Shown: piece after piece, positions 5,874 through 13,440 of the stretch
Layout: each line of letters begins with the position of its first letter
Numbering within the stretch: position 1 is the first letter of the stretch
Assembly: GCA_964565435.1 (NCBI GenBank)
Contig: CAZMEY010000009.1
Span: 1-19,329 of the forward strand
Length of the DNA stretch: 19,329 nucleotides
Source: JAQTTT01 sp964565435
GTDB lineage: Archaea > Nanobdellota > Nanobdellia > Tiddalikarchaeales > Tiddalikarchaeaceae
Direction of reading: 5' to 3'
Notes under the pieces: model-generated
Database searches by the model: none
Told to the model about the DNA's origin: nothing
Seen by the model: only the letters and a program-made list of their open reading frames with translations
Made by a program: the position numbers and the translations under genes

Positions 5874-8138
5874 ATGGATTATACTTTAATGATTAGCGAG
5901 AAGCCTGATGCTGCCAAAAAGATTGCCCAGGCTTTGGCTGATAAAGGCACATTCTTGGAAGACAAAAACGGCAAAGCCAAGTATTTCTGGTTTAAAAGGG
6001 ATGGCAAAAGCTACCTTGTTCTTCCAGCTGTTGGGCATTTGTTCACTTTAAGGGATTTAGAGAAAGGAAAATGGACTTATCCTGTTTTTGAGAATGAATG
6101 GATTCCTACATTTGAAGCAGACAAATCCGCTTATTACTCAAGGCCTTATTATGATAATTTTGTAAATTTTTCTAAAAAATTTTCTGATGTAATAGTGTGC
6201 ACTGACTATGATAATGAGGGGAGCGTCATTGCTTACAATATTTTAAGGTTCATTCTTAAAAGGAAGAATGCTAAAAGAATGCTTTTCACAACTTTAACCA
6301 AAGAAGAGCTTGTTGAAAGCTTTGAGAAAGCAAAGGAAGACTCTGACAAGGGAATGGTTAATGCCGGGCTTGCCAGGCACCACATGGATTGGATGTATGG
6401 AGTGAATATTACTAGGGCATTGACTCTCGCGCTTAAAAGCGCAAGAAAAGGCTTTCATTTGATAAGCACTGGAAGAGTGCAGGGCCCAACGCTTAATATC
6501 TTATGCGAACGGGAATATGAAATAATGGCTTTTGTGCCAAAAGAATACTGGCAGATAAAGCTTAACTGGAATAATGATTATGAAGCTGATTATAAAGATG
6601 GAAGGATTTTTGACAAAAAAACCGCTGACAAGATATACGATGACTGCAAAAGCAAAAAAAAAGGCATTGTAAAGGATGTAAAGAGAAGCGAATTGGCAGT
6701 AATGCCGCCAAACCCTTTCAGCCTGTCAACGCTTCAAAGCGAATGCTACACTCAATTTAAATACAATCCTTATCTTACGCAGCAAATAGCACAAAAGCTC
6801 TACACTGGCGCCCTAATAAGCTATCCCAGAACAAGCAGCGAAAAGCTTCCGGAAAAGATTGGATTTAAAAAGATTTTAGAGCAGTTAAGACAGCAGGCAT
6901 TTTACAAAAGATTCTGCGACGAATTGCTTGGATTAAAGGAATTGAAGCCAAATGAAGGAAAAAAGGATGACTTAGCCCACACAGCAATCTATCCGACAGG
7001 CGAGGCTCCAAAAAGGTTAAGCATTCAGGAAAAAAATGTCTATGATTTGATAGTGAAAAGGTTTTTGTCAACTTTCAAAGAGCCTGCAGTCAAGGAGAAC
7101 ATGAAGGTCTTGCTTGATGTTAACAGCCACGAATTTGTTTCAAGCGGCTCAATAATAATAAAAAAAGGATGGATTGACTTTTACGGAAAATATTACAGAA
7201 GCAAAGAGCTCCAGCTGCCTGATGTTAAAGCCAAAGAGGATGTGATTATCAGCAATGTTTCAAATGAGAAAAAATTAACTGAGCCGCCAAATAGGTATTC
7301 GCAGTCAGGAATAGTTTCAGAGATGGAAAAACGGGGAATTGGCACAAAAGCGACAAGGGCATCAATAGTCAAGACATTGAATGACAGGGGATACATTATT
7401 GATGAAAGCATTAAAGTGACTAAATTAGGCTTAGGAGTTAATGAAGCATTGAAAAAATATTGCCCAAGAATTATCAGCGAGGAATTGACTAAAAAGTTTG
7501 AAGAGCAGGCTGATTTGATAGAGGATAATAAAGAAACCAAGGAAAATGTCATAATACAGGCGCAAGAGATACTAATTGACATTTCAAATGATTTCAAAAA
7601 AAGCGAGAAATTAATAGGGGAAACCCTTAGCCAGGCATTGGAAGAGTCATGGAAAGAGCAGAGCAATGTCGGGAAAAAAATGGGAATATGCCCCAAGTGT
7701 GGCAATGATTTAGTAATAATGTATTCCAAAAAAAATGGGCAGGAATTTATAGGATGCTCAAAATACCCTGAATGCGACACAACTTATTCATTGCCAAAAA
7801 CAGAGTATGAAGCCTTGGGTAATAATTGCAAGGATTGCAAAGCCCCTAAAGTGCTCATTGGCAAGAAAAAATTTGAAGCCTGCCTAAACAATAATTGCCC
7901 TTCAAGGGTTGCAGGCATTTGCCCAAAATGCGGCCGAAATCTAAGAGTAATGTATTCAAAGAGAGGCTCAAGATTCATAGGATGCTCAGGATTCCCTAAA
8001 TGCAATAACCTTTACTCATTGCCAAGCAAGGGCGAAGTAAAACTGATAAACAAGGCATGCCAAAAGTGCAAAGGCCCATTAGTAAGCATTGACGGGATTG
8101 ACACCTGCTTAAATAAGGAATGCAAGCAATCACAATAA
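5874..8138 (+). CDS. topA: DNA topoisomerase I (type IA) with four C-terminal zinc ribbons
   Basis: Relaxes negatively supercoiled DNA by transient single-strand cleavage through a 5'-phosphotyrosine. 754 residues. N-terminal TOPRIM domain: E9 in ISEKPDAAK and the D111-Y-D113-N-E115 metal motif. The catalytic tyrosine is Y317 in LISYPRTSSEKLP. The domain IV/I region includes GIGTKATRASIVKTL. From C606 to the end lie four cysteine-rich zinc ribbons: CPKC...GCSKYPEC, CKDC...CLNNNC, CPKC...GCSGFPKC and CQKC...CLNKEC. The first and third resemble each other, as do the second and fourth, so the tail looks like a duplicated pair. There is no helicase domain, so it is not reverse gyrase; this fits a mesophile or moderate thermophile. 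Length and layout match archaeal TopA/Top3-like enzymes. Confidence 0.95.
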   Translation: MDYTLMISEKPDAAKKIAQALADKGTFLEDKNGKAKYFWFKRDGKSYLVLPAVGHLFTLRDLEKGKWTYPVFENEWIPTFEADKSAYYSRPYYDNFVNFSKKFSDVIVCTDYDNEGSVIAYNILRFILKRKNAKRMLFTTLTKEELVESFEKAKEDSDKGMVNAGLARHHMDWMYGVNITRALTLALKSARKGFHLISTGRVQGPTLNILCEREYEIMAFVPKEYWQIKLNWNNDYEADYKDGRIFDKKTADKIYDDCKSKKKGIVKDVKRSELAVMPPNPFSLSTLQSECYTQFKYNPYLTQQIAQKLYTGALISYPRTSSEKLPEKIGFKKILEQLRQQAFYKRFCDELLGLKELKPNEGKKDDLAHTAIYPTGEAPKRLSIQEKNVYDLIVKRFLSTFKEPAVKENMKVLLDVNSHEFVSSGSIIIKKGWIDFYGKYYRSKELQLPDVKAKEDVIISNVSNEKKLTEPPNRYSQSGIVSEMEKRGIGTKATRASIVKTLNDRGYIIDESIKVTKLGLGVNEALKKYCPRIISEELTKKFEEQADLIEDNKETKENVIIQAQEILIDISNDFKKSEKLIGETLSQALEESWKEQSNVGKKMGICPKCGNDLVIMYSKKNGQEFIGCSKYPECDTTYSLPKTEYEALGNNCKDCKAPKVLIGKKKFEACLNNNCPSRVAGICPKCGRNLRVMYSKRGSRFIGCSGFPKCNNLYSLPSKGEVKLINKACQKCKGPLVSIDGIDTCLNKECKQSQ

Positions 8139-8142
8139 GATT

Positions 8143-8148
8143 TTTAAA
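8143..8148 (+). promoter_or_regulatory. TATA box (TTTAAA) for the ferredoxin gene
   Basis: TTTAAA centred 36.5 bp before the ATG at 8182. The larger distance leaves room for a short leader carrying the GTGAT ribosome-binding site at 8175-8179. Confidence 0.5.
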
Positions 8149-8174
8149 TAAAAGATGAGGATTTAATATTCACG

Positions 8175-8179
8175 TGATA
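8175..8179 (+). promoter_or_regulatory. Ribosome binding site GTGAT of the ferredoxin gene
   Basis: GTGAT two bases before the ATG at 8182 matches the archaeal anti-Shine-Dalgarno core. The short spacing makes it weak evidence on its own, but the same motif precedes the CYTH and dUTPase genes. Confidence 0.4.
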
Positions 8180-8181
8180 AT

Positions 8182-8364
8182 ATGCCTAAACCAATAGTTG
8201 ATTGCAAAAAATGCAAAAGACATTTTACATGCGTTTCTGTATGCCCAGTGGGAGTATTTGAAGAAACCGAAGAAGGGTGCGTAAAAGTTGCAAGGCCAAA
8301 AGACTGCATTGGCTGCGGCGCTTGCGAAGCTAATTGCCCGGCAGGTGCTATAAAAGTAAAATGA
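8182..8364 (+). CDS. 2x[4Fe-4S] ferredoxin
   Basis: 60-residue electron carrier with eight cysteines in two cluster motifs. The second is canonical: C-x2-C-x2-C-x3-C-P (DCIGCGACEANCP, C42 to C52 region). The first is C8-x2-C11-x5-C17-x3-C21-P, with a longer middle spacing than the usual C-x2-C-x2-C-x3-C, so its cluster may differ in fold or potential. There is no extra domain and no membrane segment, so it is cytoplasmic. Partners cannot be identified from the neighbours; oxidoreductases of anaerobic metabolism or the radical SAM activase NrdG encoded at the window end are possible clients, but that is speculation. The gene has its own TATA box and a GTGAT site. Confidence 0.88.
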   Translation: MPKPIVDCKKCKRHFTCVSVCPVGVFEETEEGCVKVARPKDCIGCGACEANCPAGAIKVK

Positions 8365-8392
8365 GTATTCCAAGGAGTGCTGACTTTCTAAA

Positions 8393-8656
8393 ATGCTACT
8401 AAGCATAACACAAACATTCATAGGCCTATTTTTGTTAAACATCAGCTTTAACAGCTTAAAAAAAAGCGTCATACGGGGATGGAGGCAAGGATTTTCAATA
8501 ACATTGATTATAGGATTTATAATAATGGTTTATGGATTATTAAGTATGGTAGTGGATATACCTTTAATAATAAATAATATATTATTATTTGTCTCATTAT
8601 GCGCAATGACTGCATCAATATTCTTGATATCAAAGATGAACGGATTAAGCGCCTAA
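8393..8656 (+). CDS. Small three-TM membrane protein, unknown function
   Basis: I do not recognise this 87-residue protein. It has about three hydrophobic segments (roughly 2-19, 33-54 and 59-79), with a basic loop KKSVIRGWRQG between the first two. No catalytic motif is seen. It starts 28 bp after the ferredoxin stop and is probably on the same transcript; a GGAG sits about 18 bp upstream, too far to be a convincing ribosome site. Its TAA stop overlaps the TAG stop of the opposite-strand EndoQ gene within the tetranucleotide CTAA. Confidence 0.6.
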   Translation: MLLSITQTFIGLFLLNISFNSLKKSVIRGWRQGFSITLIIGFIIMVYGLLSMVVDIPLIINNILLFVSLCAMTASIFLISKMNGLSA

Positions 8657-9906
8657 AAATCCCCAATGGATTTTTGAGGCATTAGCTGCTTCTCAATCAC
8701 TGGCTCGCCATAAACCCCATCATAGCCGGGCAAAACCTTCATTGACTTATCCCTTAAACTCTTCACAACCCTGCCTAAGCCTGAATAGCTTGAATCAATT
8801 GCTTTCAAATCAGCGTCATAAAGCAAGGAATATTCTGTGCCAAATTTATTGATTAAATCATTGTAAACTGCCACAACTAATTTTGTGCCAACCCCTTTTC
8901 CAGACATTTTTGAAATAATTTCTATTAAAGGAACATTGTATTTATAGTCAGGCGAATTGGCAGGCTTGAAGCCTTCAGGCTTGTCAGCCAACTCCTCAAC
9001 CCTGTGAAGAACCCCTATTGTAAGCTGTTTATGGCACACTGGGCAAATATTATTGTTTTTTTGCGACTCTTTTGGCTCCAAGCAAACATTGCATTTCCTG
9101 TGCCCGTCAAAATGGTATTTTCCATAGCTTGGATCAACCTCAATAGTGAATGCCAAATCCCTGTTTTTAATTGATGAGCAAAGCTTGTCATAGGAAAAAT
9201 CAAGGATATTGCCCTTAAACGCATTGGCTTCCCTGCCAATCCTGTCAACTCCTGGCCCGTGGCAGTCGCTGTTGCTTATCAGCAATTTATTACTTAGCTG
9301 GCTTAATCTCCAATTCATCAAAGGGTCGCTGGACAATCCGCTCTCATAGGCATAGATCCTATTGGAATATTCTTTGTAGCAATCCTCAAATTTGTCAAAC
9401 CCGCTCATGCTTCCAAACATGCTAAACCATGGAGTCCAAATATGCGCAGGAATAACCAGTATTTTATCACTAATCTTAAAAGCTATATCACATAATTCAA
9501 CGCTTGTAAGCCCAATGATTGGCCTGCCATCGCTTGACAGATTGCATTTCTTGCCTTTTTTTTCCAAATAACTCCTGAGAGAATCATTGAATTGGTGCAC
9601 AACTTCAAAGCTTGGAAAAAACAATACATGATGAACCCTTTTTACCTTGCCATCCTGCGAATAAATAGTCGCTATCTCTGACGACAGCATAAACCTCATA
9701 TCATTGTATTTGCTTTTGTAAAATCCATTATTCAAATCAATGGTTTCATTTTTGACTTCATCAATCCATTTAGGGTGAGTGATGTCACCTGTGCCTATAA
9801 GATTCAAGCCCTTCATTGCGCCAAAAACAGAGAGATGCTTTATATCCATTGATTTGCTGGTAGCTCGGCTGTATTTTGAATGAATGTGAAAATCGCCATA
9901 AATCAT
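8653..9906 (-). CDS. endoQ: Endonuclease Q (PHP-domain DNA repair nuclease)
   Basis: EndoQ cleaves DNA 5' of deaminated bases (uracil, hypoxanthine, xanthine) and abasic sites; known from Thermococcales and some other archaea and bacteria. 417 residues, close to the Pyrococcus enzyme. The PHP domain is clear: GDFHIHSKYSRATSK gives D5, H7 and H9; GTGDITHP gives D41 and H44; E77 in SSEIAT; HH at 92-93; H155 in VIPAHIWTPW; D214 and H216 in SNSDCHGPG. A zinc finger follows with C272, C275, C288 and C291, then the conserved HRVEELADKP and a C-terminal GYDGVYGEP motif. It is not a PHP phosphatase or polymerase domain because those lack the zinc finger and tail. Its stop overlaps the convergent small membrane protein gene; its ATG lies 85 bp from the divergent 9992 gene. 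Confidence 0.92.
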   Translation of the reverse strand: MIYGDFHIHSKYSRATSKSMDIKHLSVFGAMKGLNLIGTGDITHPKWIDEVKNETIDLNNGFYKSKYNDMRFMLSSEIATIYSQDGKVKRVHHVLFFPSFEVVHQFNDSLRSYLEKKGKKCNLSSDGRPIIGLTSVELCDIAFKISDKILVIPAHIWTPWFSMFGSMSGFDKFEDCYKEYSNRIYAYESGLSSDPLMNWRLSQLSNKLLISNSDCHGPGVDRIGREANAFKGNILDFSYDKLCSSIKNRDLAFTIEVDPSYGKYHFDGHRKCNVCLEPKESQKNNNICPVCHKQLTIGVLHRVEELADKPEGFKPANSPDYKYNVPLIEIISKMSGKGVGTKLVVAVYNDLINKFGTEYSLLYDADLKAIDSSYSGLGRVVKSLRDKSMKVLPGYDGVYGEPVIEKQLMPQKSIGDF

Positions 9907-9928
9907 AGATTACACAAAACTCTTCAAG

Positions 9929-9934
9929 TTTAAA
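9929..9934 (-). promoter_or_regulatory. TATA box (TTTAAA) for endoQ
   Basis: TTTAAA centred 25.5 bp from the endoQ ATG at 9906. A separate TATA box serves the divergent gene. Confidence 0.5.
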
Positions 9935-9962
9935 AAATGATTTGAAAAAAAAACATAAAAAT

Positions 9963-9968
9963 TTTAAA
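9963..9968 (+). promoter_or_regulatory. TATA box (TTTAAA) for the 9992-CYTH operon
   Basis: TTTAAA centred 26.5 bp before the ATG at 9992, consistent with a leaderless transcript. Confidence 0.55.
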
Positions 9969-9991
9969 GGGATAATATTAAACAATTAATC

Positions 9992-10327
9992 ATGGCTGAA
10001 GATTTAAGCGAAATTTTGCTAAAAGAAAAAAAAGGATTAATAGATTTCTTAAGAAGTGATAAAGAATTTGCCAATGATATAAAAAACCATGATAATGTTG
10101 ACGCTAAAGAGATTTTTTCATATGATTTAAAGGTTGAGCAGATATTCAATAATTTGGTTTTATATGGTAGCTGGGAGGGGCAATCAAGAGTTTGGGGAAT
10201 AATTAATAAAAATTATGGCAATATTGACAATTATCATACATGCATAACAATGGAAAAATTAAGGAATATGGATATTTCGGGCCCATATGATTGGGACCCT
10301 CATGACTCATATAATGACCATGCATAA
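9992..10327 (+). CDS. Hypothetical protein, 111 aa, with His/Asp-rich tail
   Basis: I do not recognise this protein. It is 111 residues long, soluble and acidic. The N-terminal third (LSEILLKEKKGLIDFLRSDKE) looks like a helix pair; the middle, LVLYGSWEGQSRVWGIINKN, is tryptophan-containing and strand-like; the tail GPYDWDPHDSYNDHA is rich in Asp, His and aromatic residues and could bind a metal. One cysteine (HTCITM). It is the first gene of a two-gene operon with the CYTH protein, whose ATG lies 12 bp after this stop with a GTGAT site between them. The pairing suggests a linked role, but nothing more can be said. Confidence 0.6.
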   Translation: MAEDLSEILLKEKKGLIDFLRSDKEFANDIKNHDNVDAKEIFSYDLKVEQIFNNLVLYGSWEGQSRVWGIINKNYGNIDNYHTCITMEKLRNMDISGPYDWDPHDSYNDHA

Positions 10328-10330
10328 AGA

Positions 10331-10335
10331 GTGAT
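10331..10335 (+). promoter_or_regulatory. Ribosome binding site GTGAT of the CYTH gene
   Basis: GTGAT three bases before the ATG at 10339, between two genes with no TATA box between them. It supports operon structure and the chosen start. Confidence 0.45.
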
Positions 10336-10338
10336 ATT

Positions 10339-10905
10339 ATGGAAATAGAAGCAAGAGCATTCATAAACAGCGCTGAAAAAATGGAGATAAAGATAAAGGG
10401 TTTGGGCGCAAGCTTTTTAGAAAAAATAAGGATTATTGACGACTGGTATTGCATAAATTCAGCTAAGGATTATTCTGAAATCAAGATGGATAAGCCTGGC
10501 TCTTACGGGCTTAGGATTAGGACTACTTTTGCAGAGGATAAGAAAAAATTTGAGATTAACTGCAAAGTATTGGAAAAAGAGTTTGACCACTGCGCATTTA
10601 ATGAATATGAAACAGAAATAAAAGACTTGGCTGAAATGGAGAAAATATTGGAATCAATAGGATTCAAAAAGTTCTGCTCAGTTGACAAAAAAAGAACCAG
10701 CTATAAATTAATGAATACAACAATAAATATTGAAGAAATAAACGGCTTTAAGCCCGCAATTGAAATAGAAATAATTGATGACAAAGAAATAGAGAAGCAT
10801 CAAGACAATATAAAAAATATTATGAAAAGTTTGGAAATAAAAGATGGGGATATTATAGAAAAAAGCATAACAAGGCTTTACATGGATAAATACTCAAAAT
10901 TCTAA
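10339..10905 (+). CDS. CYTH domain protein (CyaB / thiamine-triphosphatase type)
   Basis: 188-residue triphosphate tunnel metalloenzyme. The family binds organic or inorganic triphosphates with divalent metal inside a beta-barrel; members include class IV adenylate cyclase CyaB, thiamine triphosphatase and tripolyphosphatase. Visible residues: N-terminal E2-x-E4-x-R6 (the ExExK motif with Arg for Lys), R59-x-R61 in YGLRIRT, K76, E89/E91/E93, K117/R119 in DKKRTSYK, and E142-x-E144 in IEIEII. The length matches archaeal CyaB-like proteins. The real substrate cannot be told from sequence, so cyclase activity should not be assumed. It is the second gene of an operon with a 111-aa unknown. Its TAA stop overlaps the FEN-1 TAG stop on the other strand within CTAA. 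Confidence 0.85.
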   Translation: MEIEARAFINSAEKMEIKIKGLGASFLEKIRIIDDWYCINSAKDYSEIKMDKPGSYGLRIRTTFAEDKKKFEINCKVLEKEFDHCAFNEYETEIKDLAEMEKILESIGFKKFCSVDKKRTSYKLMNTTINIEEINGFKPAIEIEIIDDKEIEKHQDNIKNIMKSLEIKDGDIIEKSITRLYMDKYSKF

Positions 10906-11927
10906 AAAAACTTATCTAAACCAGTCTGGCTCTTTTTCAAAGAAGCATCTTCAATCTGCTTTATAGCTGATTCAATCCTGGATTTTGCAAACTCGTGATT
11001 ATTGCATAAAATATCAAACAATTTTTCGGCATTGATTTTGCCAAATTTCAAATCAATGCTTGGCAGCACTGGAGGATTAATGAAGAAGTCAAATATTTCT
11101 TTAGGCTTGATGTCAAAGACCCAGTCAACGCTTGCAAAAACGCTGTCAAAATCTTTTTTTTCCAAAACCAATTTGTAAGCTTTTTTAGGCCCCAATCCTT
11201 CAACGCCTTTAGGGTTATAGTCAGTGCCAACCAAGATAGCTATCATTATCAATTGCTCCCTTGTGATTTTCAGCCTTGAAAGCTCCTCTTTCAATATTAT
11301 CCTCTCAGGATAGATTGTTGTATACAGGTTTTTTCCTGGAATCTTCCTCTTGCCTGTAATGTTTAGATTTCGCACAAGAAGAGGGGCTCCGAATAATAAG
11401 CTGTCATAATCTTGGCTAACACTGGCATAAACATCCCCTGATTTTGACATATTGGCAGCTTGTGCCTCTCCTTCGCTTGGCGCATCAATAAATGGAACTC
11501 CCAAAGCCTCCAATAACTCCTTAGCCTCCAAAACCATCTCCTGGGTAAGAACTGCTGACTGCATTGATTTTGATTTAGCTTTTTCATAATCACCTTGAGC
11601 TAAAGCTTCCTCATACTCCTCTTTTGCCCTATTCCTTATATTCACACGGTCGCTTATTGTCCGGTTCTTAAAGCTTGGAGGCTTGCCATCAAAAACATAG
11701 CAGGGAATTACCCCCTCTTTTAAAAGATTAATAGTCCGATAAAACAATCCGCTCAAATGGCTAGTGATGTTTCCTTTGGAATCAGCCAAAGGAGAGCCGT
11801 CATATTGCCTGATAATTGACAAGAATTGGTAAAGCGCATTATAGGCATCAATTGCGACTCTCTTTCCTTTCAAATCAGATAATTCAATTTTTTTCGGCTC
11901 CAAAAGAGCTTTGAGATTAACACCCAT
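10902..11927 (-). CDS. fen: Flap endonuclease FEN-1
   Basis: Structure-specific 5' nuclease that removes RNA-primer flaps in Okazaki fragment maturation and long-patch base excision repair. From the ATG at 11927 it has 341 residues and starts MGVNLK, which matches the conserved MGV start whose Gly2 helps form the active site. A longer form from 11948 adds MENTELL and is less likely. All active-site acids are visible: D27, D80, E152, E154, D173, D175 and D236 (in VGTDYNPKGVEGLGPKKA, the helix-hairpin-helix). The protein ends in QTGLDKFF (334-341), a canonical PIP-box for binding the PCNA clamp. It diverges from the flippase gene with one TTTAAA box midway between the start codons, and its stop overlaps that of the CYTH gene. 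Confidence 0.96.
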   Translation of the reverse strand: MGVNLKALLEPKKIELSDLKGKRVAIDAYNALYQFLSIIRQYDGSPLADSKGNITSHLSGLFYRTINLLKEGVIPCYVFDGKPPSFKNRTISDRVNIRNRAKEEYEEALAQGDYEKAKSKSMQSAVLTQEMVLEAKELLEALGVPFIDAPSEGEAQAANMSKSGDVYASVSQDYDSLLFGAPLLVRNLNITGKRKIPGKNLYTTIYPERIILKEELSRLKITREQLIMIAILVGTDYNPKGVEGLGPKKAYKLVLEKKDFDSVFASVDWVFDIKPKEIFDFFINPPVLPSIDLKFGKINAEKLFDILCNNHEFAKSRIESAIKQIEDASLKKSQTGLDKFF

Positions 11928-11953
11928 TAACAATTCAGTATTTTCCATTATTT

Positions 11954-11959
11954 TTTAAA
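11954..11959. promoter_or_regulatory. TATA box apparently shared by divergent fen and flippase genes
   Basis: TTTAAA is centred 29.5 bp from the FEN-1 ATG at 11927 and 26.5 bp from the flippase ATG at 11983; the start codons are 56 bp apart. A weaker AT-rich stretch at 11971-11980 could instead drive FEN-1 from 11948, so sharing is not certain. Confidence 0.5.
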
Positions 11960-11982
11960 TTAACGCTTACATAAAATAATCC

Positions 11983-13395
11983 ATGAGTGAATTGGCAAGC
12001 ATTGGAAAAAACACTGCCTGGCAATTGTTTGGCAAAGGATTGGGAACAATAATCTCAATGGCTGTAGTTTTTTTCATCATAAGATTGTTAGGTCCGGAAA
12101 ATTACGGAACACTCTCATTATTGACAACAATAATGGGATTGGCTTACTCATTCTCAAGCCTTGGCCTTGAAGCAAGCATGCCTTTTTTTTTGGCCAAATA
12201 CAAAGAAAGCCAAAGGGATTTGATAAAAAAATTCCTAAAAATCAGGGGAGTTCTCATAATTATTGCATCAATTACGCTGTTATTACTATCAGGCTGCATT
12301 ATTGATTATTATGGCAACCCAGAATTAAAGGACTATTTGCCAATAATCGCGATATCATTGCCATTTTTTATAATAATGAATATTGCCCCCCACATATTGC
12401 AAGGGCTCAAAAACCTGAAATCCTCAAGTATTGCTGATTTGATATTCAACATTGCCAAATCAATCACCCTACCATTCATAATGCTATGGGGGCTGGCAGG
12501 AGCATTGTTTGGCTACTTGGCATCATATATCAGCCATATAATTTATTCTTACAAGAAAATATTTGAATTATCCAAAAAAAGCTGCAAAAAGTTCTCCCAC
12601 TATGCCGAAATAACAAGATTTTCATTAATAAATTATGCCTCAACAATAATTTTTTACATTTCATCATCATTATTGCCGCTAATTCTGGGAAAAAATGAGC
12701 TTGAACTAGGGTATTTTGACGCCTCTTTAAGGATTGGAATGATAATCACCCTGCCTTCAACAGCTTTGATTACCGCAATGATTCCCTCCTTAATAGGGAA
12801 AAACGCTGAGGAAAAAAAATCAATTGTGTCAAAGATAATAACTTATATTGCAATCTGCGCCATTCCACTCATATCATTCTTTTTATTTTCCCCAAACTTT
12901 GCAGCAAAAGCAATACTTGGGGATGAATTCTCAAGCATTGGAAGCATTATCCAAATAGCTGCAATAATAAATCTTTTCAATATAATAATAAGCCTATTTG
13001 ACGCATTGTCTTACAGCGCAGGAAAAAACAAATATATCACAATAAGGCATATCATAAGCTTAGCAGCAATACTTATGCTTTCAGGCCAGGCATCAACAGC
13101 CCAAAACACCTCGCTTATAATGCTTTTTTCAACAATCTGCGCAGCCGGCTTCATAATGATAATGTCCATGAAATATTGCAGCATTGATTTAAAAGCAATA
13201 ATTAAAACAATAATATTTTGCATGCCTTTGGTATTGTTTTTCGCAATTGATATGGATTTGTGGCTAAAAGTTTTCGGCGCAGCATTAAGCTCAATTATTT
13301 ACCTTATTTTGGTATGGAAAAAAGCATTGGATAAAGATGACAGGGAGCTATTCGCAAAATTTGCAATTAAAATAAAATCAATGATTGCAAAATAA
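11983..13395 (+). CDS. Polysaccharide/oligosaccharide flippase (RfbX/Wzx, MATE-like superfamily)
   Basis: Integral membrane protein of 470 residues with about twelve to fourteen hydrophobic segments. Members of this family flip lipid-linked oligosaccharides across the cytoplasmic membrane for surface polysaccharide or N-glycan assembly. The N-terminus is diagnostic: GKNTAWQLFGKGLGTIISM followed by IIRLLGPENYGTLSLL, the hallmark first-helix and R-x-LGPExYG motif of RfbX-type transporters. Later NAEEKK and GDEFSSIGSI loops fit the family pattern. No glycosyltransferase lies next to it, so its substrate is unknown. With the UDP-sugar dehydrogenase at 3733 and a sequon-rich exported protein at 1604, a glycan pathway in this organism is plausible. 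Leaderless start inferred from the TATA box 26.5 bp upstream. Confidence 0.88.
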   Translation: MSELASIGKNTAWQLFGKGLGTIISMAVVFFIIRLLGPENYGTLSLLTTIMGLAYSFSSLGLEASMPFFLAKYKESQRDLIKKFLKIRGVLIIIASITLLLLSGCIIDYYGNPELKDYLPIIAISLPFFIIMNIAPHILQGLKNLKSSSIADLIFNIAKSITLPFIMLWGLAGALFGYLASYISHIIYSYKKIFELSKKSCKKFSHYAEITRFSLINYASTIIFYISSSLLPLILGKNELELGYFDASLRIGMIITLPSTALITAMIPSLIGKNAEEKKSIVSKIITYIAICAIPLISFFLFSPNFAAKAILGDEFSSIGSIIQIAAIINLFNIIISLFDALSYSAGKNKYITIRHIISLAAILMLSGQASTAQNTSLIMLFSTICAAGFIMIMSMKYCSIDLKAIIKTIIFCMPLVLFFAIDMDLWLKVFGAALSSIIYLILVWKKALDKDDRELFAKFAIKIKSMIAK

Positions 13396-13409
13396 ATTAA
13401 AGGGCATAA

Positions 13410-13415
13410 TTTAAA
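13410..13415 (+). promoter_or_regulatory. TATA box (TTTAAA) for the C39-like gene
   Basis: TTTAAA centred 28.5 bp before the ATG at 13441, so this gene is probably transcribed separately from the flippase. Confidence 0.6.
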
Positions 13416-13440
13416 AAAGGAACTAACACTAATAATTACC

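Noticed and set aside
7193..8005. Minus-strand open frames inside topA
   Set aside because: They lie opposite a well-conserved gene, have no promoter or ribosome site and resemble no family.
5874..8138. Reverse gyrase
   Set aside because: There is no helicase domain before the TOPRIM domain; the protein is a plain type IA topoisomerase with zinc ribbons.
3733..13395. A single glycan gene cluster joining the dehydrogenase and flippase
   Set aside because: About 7 kb of unrelated genes lie between them and no glycosyltransferase is present, so only a loose functional link is justified.
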